From positions 1 to 36,203 of the forward strand of contig KZ992520.1 in NCBI GenBank assembly GCA_003614735.1: a stretch of 36,203 nt of DNA, read 5' to 3'. A program made the position numbers and the translations under genes. Shown here in pieces: positions 9,200 to 18,211 of the stretch (positions within the stretch are counted from its first letter, which is position 1; each line of letters opens with the position of its first letter). This DNA comes from Thamnocephalis sphaerospora. Taxonomy: Eukaryota; Zoopagomycota; Zoopagomycetes; Zoopagales; Sigmoideomycetaceae. Below the pieces are notes generated by a model. The model was not told where the DNA came from. It saw only the letters and a list, made by a program, of their open reading frames with translations, and searched no databases.

Positions 9200-11158
9200 G
9201 TGTAGACACCTGCAAATAGAACGTCAAAGGCTGGATTCATCCGGCCAGCATGTTAATTTTAGCTGCACAAATAAAGCTCTACTTACAATCATAGCATGAA
9301 TGGTTCTATTTCCTGCAATATACTCACGCTTGCAAAGCGGTTACACCCTGTGCGGCCATTGGTAGCCCCACAAGTAACCGTGATCATCTGGTCGGCGATC
9401 ATTGGATGACAGAGTAAGAACAGTAGGCCACAGTGGCTAACAGTGCATATTGCACAGACAGGCGGTACGTGTCAGCGCCATCTTTAGATTTTCTTTCTCG
9501 GCAGTCGACGAGGCGTTGCGGCAAGCAGATGATCAGCGCTAATCTGGCAGGCCGTCTTTTCCAAAGTACTACAGACACGTGATCTATTTTTAGAGAATCT
9601 AGCGGTGACATCTGCACTGTATGTGCACGTGCCCGCAGGCCATTATAGCCAGGTCGAGCTAGGGAAACGCGCTTGACAATTCCGACAACGGCTGGTGCGC
9701 CAGTGTTACGTTGCTGCATTGCACCAGCCTAGGACGAGCGTGCGAATGTAGAGGGAGCAGCGAGTCATGGTCAGCGGGGGTTGGTCGAAGGGCGTGGGAC
9801 AAAGGACGGGAACGACTTGCACCCGTCAAGTGTGCAGTTACGTGGCCTTACGTGGTGAGCGTGTAACGGCCTGCTGAAGACCACCGGGGCGGATATGCCG
9901 AGTACGTGCATGACGGCACAGTCGCGATAGCGTTGTCGATATGCAGTGGGTTCAAAGTGCGCGCAAAATCAAACGGGCATTCGGAGCGTTTCGGACACGT
10001 ACGGGAAGAGGATATCTGTGTAGCACAGCATGTGGCGGTGTCCGTGCAAAGGCAATAGACGCTTGGATATGCCAGATAATAGATGCTGCGTGGTAATCGT
10101 GGACACGTTTCATGCGGTCATCCCGGTGCCAACCTTCGCAATAGCGCCGCGGCTGCTCGCCTGTGCATGTCCGTGGCTTAATAGCGCATTATGCAAATCC
10201 AGAGCTAGCATGATACCACGCCCAAAACAGTGGTACAATAGGCACTGCACACCGTCTGACGCTGCCTATACTTTTCCAATCACTCACACGTACTATTGTT
10301 GTTCGCTCTGTCACACTTTCTCTGTGTGTGCGTACGCGTATGTGTGTGCGTATCCGTGCGTACATGGGTACGTGTATGCGTATATACGCGAAACACAGAT
10401 GCAAAGACGCGTCAGGCGCCACGCTATTCGCAGTGGCGTATTGTGCTGCTGTGGACGTACGCTTGTCGTGTAGCAAACGCTATGCCGCGAATAGCCGGAA
10501 ATGCGGTGTTTACCTGCACCTAACGACTCACCGACGCAGCTGTGGGTGCACACGCGAATGCGTCAAAGTATGCTGCAGCGTTAGTGCCAGCATACAAGCT
10601 ATTGGTAGACGTCTTGCAGCATGGTGGCCGAGAGTTGGAGGTACGACGCATACGTTATGCTTACACAGAGGGTCGACATCCAAAATACTCGGCCTTGACC
10701 ATGTTGCCCACTGCTTGCGTAAACCTGCACACGTTGATGCACATTGCCGCTATAGCGATAACATCGTGTTGAACGCATGGACAGTAGAAAAGAGCAATGA
10801 ATAAAGCCGGAAAATATGATAGCATAGCAAACCGCAGAAGCACATTCAGTGCGCTGGTGCTTTGTTTCCAACGTGCATTTGAGACTTGATATTTGACACG
10901 CATGCTCGGCTCAAGTATCTCAACGCTGTATCTACTAGCATGTTGAGCGCTTTGCGGTAATTACGGCTTCAACTCTGGTACTACAAAAAACACATGACGT
11001 CGACATCGAATGTGACTAAATAAAACGACAAGGAAAGGTGGTAGAGCAACACCGCTTTAATAGAGTATGCTGAATAGTACAGCATAAATTTTGGATGGCA
11101 GATCAAACAATCCAGAGTATGTTGATAAAAGCTAACGCGGTGCTTGGTAAGAGTGCAC
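9200..11158. other. Intergenic region between the two secreted-protein paralogues
   Basis: No gene can be supported. Features seen are an alternating purine-pyrimidine tract at 10322-10390 that ends in the 12-bp palindrome GCGTATATACGC, and several open frames without protein character. A frame at 10542-10769 starts at GTG and reads YAAALVPAYKLLVDVLQHGG; it is somewhat protein-like but has no start or partner exon that I could build. The region nearest 11158 is the 3' flank of the minus-strand paralogue. Confidence 0.45.
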
Positions 11159-12307
11159 TCAAGCCTGCGTCGGTGTCGGGCCGCTGATCACGCACGTGCC
11201 TGCCCAGTAGCCTGGTGCAATCTGGCAGGTGGCGTTGTCGACACAAGCAGTAAACTGCATATTGCACGGCTGACCAACCTGGGCTACATTAGCGCAAACC
11301 GACTTGCTAGCGCCCGGGAGCGTGAGGCACTTTTGGCCAGATTCGGGCCAGCACTGGTAGTCTACGCCATCAATCACACCGCACTCGTTGGCAAGACCGA
11401 CGTAGACGGGGGTCGGGCTAGGTGACGGGCTCGGATCTGGTGATGGGCTCGGATCCGGTGATGGGCTTGGATCTGGTGATGGGCTTGGATCTGGCGACGG
11501 ACTGGGATCCGGTGACGGGCTAGGGTCTGGAGATGGGCTAGGATCCGGCGTTGGGGAGGGGGATGGCGATGGGTCATCGGCCACACAGGTGCCTGCCCAG
11601 TATCCCGGTGCAATCTGGCAGGTGGCGTTACCGGCACAAGCAGTAAACTGCCTATTGCACGGCTGACCAATCTGAGCTACGTAGGCACAGACGGGCTTGC
11701 TGGCACCTGGGAGCGTAAGACACTGCTGGCCAGATTCGGGCCAGCACTGATAATTCGCGCCATCAATCATACCGCACTCATTGGCAAGACCGACGTAGAC
11801 GGGAGTCGGGCTAGGCGACGGGCTCGGATCTGGTGATGGGCTGGGATCTGGCGACGGACTGGGATCCGGTGACGGACTAGGATCCGGTGACGGGCTAGGA
11901 TCTGGTGATGGGCTCGGATCTGGTGACGGGCTAGGATCTGGTGACGGGCTAGGATCTGGTGATGGGCTCGGATCCGGTGATGGGCTAGGATCTGGTTCGT
12001 TGGCACAGACACCAGCCCACTGACCCGGGGCATATATACACACCAGACCTTCGGCACAGCGAGTGTGCTCTGGGTTGCAGACTTGACCGGCTTGTGCAAT
12101 GGTGACGCAAGTGGTCTGCGTGGCACCCGGCATCAGCGAGCAGGTCAGACCGGTGTTGGGCCAGCAGAGAAAGCGGTGGCCATCAATGTCGCCGCACTTG
12201 TCGCCACGGCCGACATAGTCTGTGGGTACTTGCTGAGGGTGAGCACGCGCCGGAGCGGTCGAAGCTACCAAAGCAAGTACAATGACTGCGATGTTGAGAG
12301 AATGCAT
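11159..12307 (-). CDS. Secreted protein with three eight-cysteine modules and DPSPSP linkers, 382 aa
   Basis: ATG 12305-12307 to TGA 11159-11161, no intron. A signal peptide (about residues 1-23) is followed by three eight-cysteine modules. Module 1 is diverged (YVGRGDKCG ... WAGVC); modules 2 and 3 are close copies (YVGLANECG ... YWAGTC). All three keep exactly the spacing C-x9-C-x7-C-x10-C-x9-C-x6-C-x5-C-x10-C of the neighbouring paralogue, including the diverged module. Linkers are tandem DPSPSP hexapeptides, about ten units after module 1 and about seven after module 2. The acidic Asp/Ser/Pro linkers replace the Gly/Pro linkers of the paralogue, so linkers evolve separately from modules. 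It is probably extracellular and O-mannosylated on Ser; molecular function is unknown. Confidence 0.85.
   Translation of the reverse strand: MHSLNIAVIVLALVASTAPARAHPQQVPTDYVGRGDKCGDIDGHRFLCWPNTGLTCSLMPGATQTTCVTIAQAGQVCNPEHTRCAEGLVCIYAPGQWAGVCANEPDPSPSPDPSPSPDPSPSPDPSPSPDPSPSPDPSPSPDPSPSPDPSPSPDPSPSPDPSPSPSPTPVYVGLANECGMIDGANYQCWPESGQQCLTLPGASKPVCAYVAQIGQPCNRQFTACAGNATCQIAPGYWAGTCVADDPSPSPSPTPDPSPSPDPSPSPDPSPSPDPSPSPDPSPSPDPSPSPDPSPSPSPTPVYVGLANECGVIDGVDYQCWPESGQKCLTLPGASKSVCANVAQVGQPCNMQFTACVDNATCQIAPGYWAGTCVISGPTPTQA
11413..11560 (-). repeat. 18-bp tandem repeat encoding DPSPSP, second linker
   Basis: Coding minisatellite with plus-strand unit GGATCTGGTGATGGGCTC and silent variants (GGATCC, GACGGG). 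About seven units separate modules 2 and 3. Most differences between units are synonymous, which points to selection on the peptide. Confidence 0.85.
11809..11995 (-). repeat. 18-bp tandem repeat encoding DPSPSP, first linker
   Basis: About ten units of the same 18-bp repeat as in the second linker, between modules 1 and 2. The shared unit sequence shows that the two linkers arose from one array, by module duplication or by exchange between arrays. Confidence 0.85.
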
Positions 12308-12467
12308 GGCGATGGTGGGCCAATGCGTGCGTGCGTGAGTATGTGCAAATGCAATTGATGAATGCGGATGTGTTTACAAGGTGTTGGGTGGATGGTTCAG
12401 TGAATGCTAAAGCCAAGGCTTGTTGAATGAAGTACCGGACGCGATCGCCAACCGCGAAGAGCCGCGA

Positions 12468-12475
12468 TTTATATA
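12468..12475 (-). promoter_or_regulatory. TATA box of the 11159-12307 gene
   Basis: TATATAAA on the minus strand about 161 bp upstream of the ATG, followed by TCGCGGC. It lines up with the TATA box of the paralogue at 9153-9159. The leader also shares CACCTTGTAAA (near 12371-12382) and TGCACATAC-like sequence, so the duplication included the promoter. Confidence 0.65.
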
Positions 12476-13289
12476 GCTAAGCAACGCAGTGAGAATCGGA
12501 AATGAAGCATGATGCCTACTACCACGATCCGTCGATTGCCTAGCTAATTTTAGCCAGCGTGTATGCATTCTATTTGCAAATCGCCTTTCATTCACGGTAT
12601 GGGCCCGCGGTGCTGGCTGCACTTTACCCACGCATACGGGCCCGCGTCGATTGGTAATACGCCATTTTGCTATCGAAGATCATGGATGCTCCGCCATACG
12701 AGCCGTCACGTGCAAGCTTTGGGAGATAGGAGAAGCGTCCTTTTCGCTAAAACAGTGCGAATGCCACTTGAATAGTAACGTCATCCCGGGTAAACCATCT
12801 TTTGGCCGTTTGTCCCCACGAGTGGCTAACAATAGCGCGCATGGCAGCTCAACATAGCCACCCAACGTGTGAACTGGTTGCCGGGTGTAATGACGTGTGT
12901 ATAGCGGTTGCATTCATGCAATCCGCAACATGCCGAGCATGGTTGGCATTGCTGGGCACACTTGCCCGATCTGCTCCACGATCAAGTGGCCGGCCCGGCT
13001 GTTTGCAAGACCACTGGTGGCAGCAGTTCGACTACGGCCGATAGAGCGCTACAACGCATCCAACTGCATCTTGGTGCACACATTTACTTTATTAGTGTGT
13101 GGTAGCATGATTGTGAGCATGAAGCGGCAGAGCTGGTACGTAGGCCTTTACACTGCAGCGCGTGCCGACAGATACAGCATGCAGTCTGCGCACAAGACGG
13201 GTCCACCGCCACTATTCGGGCTGCAAGTATAATGTCTCAGCACACTCTACTGGGCCGGCGCAGCCTTTAGTGACTGCACGCGGCGGCTG
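12476..13289. other. Intergenic region
   Basis: This is upstream sequence of the 11159-12307 gene and the 3' flank of the minus-strand gene ending at 13290. Several overlapping open frames under about 110 codons occur on both strands, but none has protein-like composition or a recognisable domain. No RNA gene or repeat is seen. Confidence 0.5.
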
Positions 13290-13763
13290 TTACGCGCTCT
13301 TCTGCTCGGTAGGCGGCTTCACCTTTGCAAAGCCTCCAAATAGCGCAGCTAGGCGCGATGGATCGTTGATGCCAAGCTTGGCGAACTTAGCTTTCAGCTG
13401 TTCAATATCAGCATTAATGTCATTACTCCCGAGACGGGCACTACGCCTGCCGCGGTAGCTACCACCACGCCTGTATCCCGGGCGTGGCTGCGGCCTTCCG
13501 GTTGCCGACGGTGGTGCAGTGGCATATGACGGCTTTGATGTGGGCACAGGGGCTGAAGGAAACTGGGTCGTAGCGGGCGCTGCGGGCCGAGTCGGTGCAG
13601 GTAGGGTGGTTGCCGTGGGTACTGGCACGCTGGCAAAACCGCCGGTTTGCGCAGCATCGCGCGATGGGTCGTCCGAGGGAGCGGCAAGTGTGCTATTAGG
13701 GATAGCCAGCGCAACCAACAGCGCAATGGCAACAGCGCCACGAGCGAGTTTGCGGATGAACAT
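13290..13763 (-). CDS. Small secreted basic protein with internal duplication, 157 aa
   Basis: ATG 13761-13763 is chosen because it starts directly with a typical signal peptide (MFIRKLARGAVAIALLVAL, with a cleavage candidate after residue 24). The frame stays open upstream without a better start. The mature part begins APSDDPSRDAAQTGGFA. It continues as a Pro/Thr/Ala-rich stretch, then an Arg/Gly-rich basic segment (GYRRGGSYRGRRSARLG) with dibasic sites that could be cut by Kex2, and ends with NDPSRLAALFGGFAKVKPP. The ends are an internal repeat, DPSRxAAxxGGFAxVxxP. No cysteine is seen in the mature part. It could be a wall-associated protein or a kexin-processed peptide precursor; this is inference. 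Confidence 0.72.
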   Translation of the reverse strand: MFIRKLARGAVAIALLVALAIPNSTLAAPSDDPSRDAAQTGGFASVPVPTATTLPAPTRPAAPATTQFPSAPVPTSKPSYATAPPSATGRPQPRPGYRRGGSYRGRRSARLGSNDINADIEQLKAKFAKLGINDPSRLAALFGGFAKVKPPTEQKSA

Positions 13764-14751
13764 GGTCGGAAAAGCCTTGAAAAGCAGCTGTAAGATCCAG
13801 CGGTAACGCAACGTAGCCAAGGAGGCCTGCTCCAATGTTGCGAACAAGGATGCAGCGGGAAAGGCAAAAGCACAGCTGAATTTGCGCTAGTATTAATCGA
13901 CGAAGGTAGACTGAGCAGGAAAGCGGCGATGGCAAGCTGACCGGCTGGTGAGTGCGGTAGAAGAGGGGGTGTATCTGATGAGCTACTACGACGATCCATC
14001 ATTCGCATGCGCTCCTTTTAACAGCGATGTCGCGTAGTGGTGCCCGACTCTCAGCCGAGTGGGGCCTGCTTCTAGGGCGCGGCGCTATCGCTGCCGCCCC
14101 ACAGTCCCATCGCCCCGCCGCCCCCTTGTTGCCTACTCCAGCCAAGCGCATCTAGTCGGCCGCGGTACTTTCTTGACCTCTTTTGTTTCCATTCGTACGA
14201 CAGAACCTCCCGTATCGCGGCACGTGTGGTGCCCTGGCCGTCGGCTTTAGCGTTTAGAGACCTGTGCACTCGCTTTTAAGGCAAGCCGACGAGAATGGCA
14301 GAGCAGTGTCGCCAGAATCACGCGCACCGCCGGGTACCGGCACCACAGCCATTTCGCCGTAGGTGTGTCAAGAGACGGGCATGCAGCGAAACAAGCACGG
14401 ATGGCAGCACAGAATGATGGTGACCGTCTCTGGGTCTCCACATGCGATATGGCGCAATACGGGCCTTGTGGCGTTTGCCAGTTTCTCTCATGTGCCAAAG
14501 GGACATCAGCGTTAAAGCCCGCATCTCTGGTCCTCATCACACTTCTTTCTCGTCCACCGCCTCGTCTCGTTTAACCGCCCACTTACGCCGCTGGACGGCA
14601 GCCGAGATTTGCGTCAGGCTACCTTGACAATAAACAATGCTGCCGTGAATGGCACTTTTGCCTATGCACGGCGTGTGCGCTGCGCCAGCACACACGCCAG
14701 TGTCTTTGTCTCGATTGAATGATTGACCGATGCGTGTGCGCAGTGTCTGCG
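13764..14751. other. Intergenic region upstream of the snoRNA and RPS13
   Basis: This contains the promoter of the minus-strand secreted-protein gene and sequence upstream of the first snoRNA. It is GC-rich around 14090-14130. Open frames here (for example minus-strand ones at 14247-14540) have no protein character. Part of it may be transcribed as the precursor of the snoRNA at 14752. Confidence 0.45.
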
Positions 14752-14858
14752 GCAGACGATGATGATTTTTTCTTCGCCAGGCCGACGACCGCCCTCGTAC
14801 ACAGAGTGGCGTAGCTCGCATGGTGGCGTGGTATTTCGTATTCACACTCTGAGTCTGC
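14752..14858 (+). ncRNA. C/D-box snoRNA (copy 1), predicted 25S rRNA 2'-O-methylation guide
   Basis: The terminal stem GCAGAC (14752-14757) pairs with GTCTGC (14853-14858). Box C ATGATGA is at 14759-14765 and box D CTGA at 14849-14852. A diverged copy with the same layout lies at 16034-16150, and stem changes are compensatory between the two. The 13 nt directly before box D (14836-14848, TCGTATTCACACT) are identical in both copies and act as the guide. By my recollection this is complementary to the AGUGUGAAUAC stretch of fungal 25S rRNA domain V. By the box D+5 rule it would methylate the second U of AGUGU. It lies about 220 bp upstream of the RPS13 start, so it may sit in a 5' UTR intron of that gene or be transcribed on its own. 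Confidence 0.85.
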
Positions 14859-15079
14859 TGCCTACTACACGCACACGCGTTGTTCTGTTTTTTTTGCGAT
14901 AAAATAAATGCCCAGGGCACTAGCAAAGACGTTAGAAACTGCAAAGTAGGAGTAGCGATGAAAATTTTTGCCACTACAAAACAGAAGCACGACGCGTTTG
15001 GCATCATTTGCTCCTCCTCTTTCTTCTGGTTCCGTTGTCCTCACCGTAGCGTACAGGAAACACCTACATCTCCGTCACC

Positions 15080-15862
15080 ATGGGTCGCATGCACACTCCT
15101 GGGTAAGTCGATATGCTTTGGCGAGTGCACAGACGTCTGAATCGTCGTGTCTGTCGATCTTGTCCGCGCAGCGTGCATTCTGCCCTGTTATTTCAGCCGC
15201 TAACCGTACCCCGTCCTCACCGTATACTTGCCGTTGTTGCTGTCTGCCTTGTTCATCGCTGGCCACGGATCACTCAACTGGCGCTGTTCCTACCGTTGTC
15301 ACTATGGATCGTGATCTTTTGCTGATCTACGACTCGACAACACGATTGGAATGCTCGGGTTTCGGCTCGGCACTGCCAATTTGCGTACCGTCATGGCTAT
15401 CCGTGTTGGTGACGTGCACGGTCATGTAGCAAGGGCATTTCGTCCTCGGCTCTGCCGTACCGCCGCACCCCGCCTTCCTGGCTCAAGATCTCTGCGGAGG
15501 AGGTGTGCGAGCAGATCGTGAAGCTGGCCAAGAAGGGCGTCACCCCGTCGCAGATTGGCGTTGTCCTCCGTGACCAGCACGGTGTTGCTCAGGTCAAGAA
15601 CGTCACCGGTAACAAGATCGTTCGTATCCTCAAGGCCAACGGTCTGGCTCCGTCGCTCCCGGAGGATCTGTACCACCTCATCAAGAAGGCGGTCGCCGTC
15701 CGCAAGCATCTGGAGCGCAACCGCAAGGACAAGGACTCCAAGTTCCGCCTGATTCTGATCGAGTCGCGCATCCACCGTCTGGCCCGCTACTACAAGACCG
15801 CCGGTGTCCTGCCGCCGAACTGGAAGTACGAGTCGTCCACCGCTTCGGCCCTGGTTGCCTAA
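15080..15862 (+). CDS. RPS13: 40S ribosomal protein S13 (uS15), two exons, 151 aa
   Basis: Exons 15080-15102 and 15430-15862; together they give 151 residues, the usual eukaryotic length. The protein starts [20 protein letters not shown] and has the uS15 signature region (VRDQHG-like [12 protein letters not shown], then [20 protein letters not shown] and the [18 protein letters not shown] segment). It ends [14 protein letters not shown]. It binds 18S rRNA in the small subunit body. The intron (327 nt, GTAAGT...TAG) interrupts codon 8 and is far longer than most introns here, as is common for fungal ribosomal protein genes. The coding sequence is C/G-biased at third positions, typical of high expression. 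An AATAAA lies 65 bp after the stop. Related snoRNAs flank the gene on both sides. Confidence 0.97.
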
Positions 15863-15926
15863 GCGCCGCGTACACTTTGTGTCTGGTGACGGCTGCCCGC
15901 TGTGCCATGCAGCGTGTGTTTGCAAC

Positions 15927-15932
15927 AATAAA
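15927..15932 (+). terminator. Possible poly(A) signal of RPS13
   Basis: AATAAA 65 bp downstream of the RPS13 stop codon, before the second snoRNA. Position and sequence are suitable; fungal poly(A) signals are loose, so this is tentative. Confidence 0.45.
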
Positions 15933-16033
15933 CTCACGCGACAGTGAGGCAGCATTGGCGATTATCGCCGCACTCTCCCGGCGTGTGCTTGCGCACGCCA
16001 GTGTACTGTAAATGTATGTGCGTATGCTGCATT

Positions 16034-16150
16034 GCAAGCAGGCGGTGATGACCTTCTTCACCAAGTCGACGACCGTCCTCACACACGAGTCGACGTTGTT
16101 CGCATGGCGACAATTGGTATATCGTATTCACACTGTCTGAGCCTGTTTGC
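16034..16150 (+). ncRNA. C/D-box snoRNA (copy 2), paralogue of the 14752-14858 snoRNA
   Basis: The terminal stem GCAAGCAGGC (16034-16043) pairs with GCCTGTTTGC (16141-16150) over ten positions with one G-U wobble. Box C GTGATGA is at 16045-16051 and box D CTGA at 16137-16140. The guide TCGTATTCACACTG (16122-16135) is shared with copy 1, but here two bases (GT) separate its common part from box D, so the predicted target shifts by two nucleotides to the first U of AGUGU. The internal block CGACGACCG-Y-CCTC is also conserved between copies and could be a second guide near a degenerate box D'. It sits about 100 bp before the start of the next plus-strand gene and 170 bp after RPS13. Confidence 0.85.
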
Positions 16151-16251
16151 ATGTAGCGTACTCGCGTGGAATCATTTAGTAAACATTAAACAATCTACAC
16201 TTTACCGTCTCCACACTCTGCCACATCTTCCTTTTTGCCGTCCACAGTAGC

Positions 16252-17990
16252 ATGTCTCAGAAACGACGTCGTGCAACGCGCAGCACAGCCAGCCCTGCGG
16301 TGCGAACGCCTGCTGGCACGCCTATAGGCACACCGGTGGCGAGACCAGGGCAGGTCGTTCCTGTTGCGCAACTGGCAGCATCGCCAACAGTGCGTGGTCT
16401 GCAAGCGTCCTCGCCCTTTCCGCGCCGTTCGTCGTCGCTGCTGGTGGCACCAACGCCGGCCAAACGACGGACGCGCAATGAGGAATTGAGTCGGCTAGAG
16501 CGCCAAATGGCTGCGCTGGATGACCAGGATGGCAGCTATACGTATGCCAGCGACCAGAGCGACGACAGCGACGAACAAAGCGAAAAGTCGGCACGCTTAC
16601 CGGCACCTCTTCAGTCAGACACCTCAAAACGCGACCTAAATACAAGCGAAAATGGCGTAAAAATAGAAAAGATAGCAGGTGGTACGCAAGAGTCTCAGCC
16701 AGCTGTAGTGCAGCCTGACAAAGGGCAGGCGTCAGAGCCAGCAACGGTCAGTCGAAACGAGAATATTTTGGACACCGAAAGCGAGTATACCGGCAGCGAA
16801 GAGAGCGACTGTGGTGGAGATAGCCGAGGAGTAAAAAGTCGGCATTCTCTGGCGGTGACATCGCGTTCTGCAGGGCGGCGTAAAAAGCAGCGCACTCTGT
16901 GAGTTCTCATGTGTAGCCGGCTTTTAGCAACAGCGCTAACCATTATTGCTGCTGCTGCACTGGTAGGCCGGCTACCTCACGCTGGCCAAAACCCGAGATG
17001 GCTAGGTATGTGCTTCTGCCGCCTGACTCTGTGTGGCTTGTGGTTGACTAACTGGTATCATGCAGAGAAAGCATTTGGGCGTCACCACAAAGTGCAAACG
17101 CCAATGCTCAGGAGCGCTGGCGTCTTGCCAAAAAAAATGATAGCGTCAAGGGAAGACATGAAGAACATCGCTCTTGCCAAGTGGCGCAGGATGTACACAA
17201 TACCGGTCGACTTGCCACCAGTGAACGGCAAAAGCAGGCAATACACGAACTGGATGAGCTCACAGGAACAAACGCTTCTGGCACAGCGCACATGCCGGCT
17301 CAAGCAGTGCTGGACGTCAACGCGGAGGCAGAACGACATCAGGCACTGGTATGGCAGCTGCAGCAGATGGTTCAACATACATGGCAGAATCTAGCGCAAG
17401 CACGGCTGGAAAAGCAGATGGCAGAGGCGATGCAAAGTAACGCGATGAACGACAAAGATACCGGAGCCTGTACGTTAATACTGTGCTGTTGATGTTTCTA
17501 GCATACTTACATACGTGTTGCACCATTGCGTAGCCAATGTTGCGACAGAGCTTCCCAGCATACCAGCTATTCCACCGCCTTATGTGTCGGCACTCGCCGA
17601 TGATCTGCTGGACAGACTGCGTGACCTATTGCTCACCCTAGTGAAGCTTCGTCGTCAAGGCCCGTCTGATCGTGGTCGCAGTATGGCGTCTACATGGCGT
17701 ACCGTGTGTGCTGCCGCGCGTTTAAGCGACTGGCCCGGCGAGTGAGTGATGCAGAGAGGCGCGTAGTGCAGTGGATCAGATGGTTAACAGGCCATATTAG
17801 AGTCGTCGACCGGGTTGAGGCCCGAATGCTGGAGAATTTCGGTGAGGTGTATGCAACCGAGTTTTTGGAGACGCGAAAACGTGGAAAAGCCAGGCAAAGC
17901 CGATTGCGATGCAACGAACGCACAGATGAAAGCAACAGCGAAAGTGATAGTGACATCGTCAATGAGAGCGACACCGAGGTCGAGTTGTAA
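16252..17990 (+). CDS. Putative nuclear protein, possibly an Rrn9-like Pol I factor; five exons, 495 aa
   Basis: Model: exons 16252-16898, 16967-17005, 17066-17469, 17534-17741 and 17801-17990. All introns are 59-68 nt with GTGAGT/GTATGT/GTACGT donors, and the total is 1488 nt. The N-terminal 220 residues are disordered and basic/acidic (MSQKRRRATRSTAS..., a run with SDQSDDSDEQSEKS, then GRRKKQRTL). The middle is a Gln/Glu-rich probable coiled coil (ERQKQAIHELDEL, HQALVWQLQQMVQ). Next comes a helical region (ALADDLLDRLRDLLLTLVKL) and TWRTVCAAARLSDW followed by VVDRVEARMLENFGE. The tail is acidic (DESNSESDSDI). The W..V..AA...W...VV.R......FGE pattern reminds me of fungal Rrn9-type subunits of the Pol I upstream activation factor, but only weakly. 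A nuclear role is likely from composition. Confidence 0.7.
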
Positions 17991-18211
17991 CTCTGGGCTA
18001 CCCTCAGTAACAGGCATGTACCCCAAGCTGAAATAGCGCTTGGGGCGGAGACCGCACGCTTGTATGTACGCTCGCCCGATGCCCTAGGCGTAGTATGAAT
18101 TCATTAGAGATCAAATATAATAAAGCAAATCTAGACACAGCCAGCGCAAAGACACGACAGGCTGCAGCAGCCTCTACTAGCAGTCGCATCGAGGTATGCT
18201 GGCCCGAAGGG

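Noticed and set aside
10030-10804. Overlapping plus-strand open frames between the secreted-protein paralogues
   Set aside because: Composition is driven by the GT-alternating tract and is Cys/Tyr/Arg-rich. One piece (10542-10769) is mildly protein-like, but no ATG, exon partner or homologue could be recognised.
13394-14008. 204-codon minus-strand open frame overlapping the small secreted gene
   Set aside because: It is an out-of-frame reading of the signal-peptide gene; the other frame has the signal peptide and the internal repeat.
15103-15429. Search for a U14-like snoRNA in the RPS13 intron
   Set aside because: Vertebrate RPS13 introns host U14, but no box C RTGATGA with a box D and stem is visible here.
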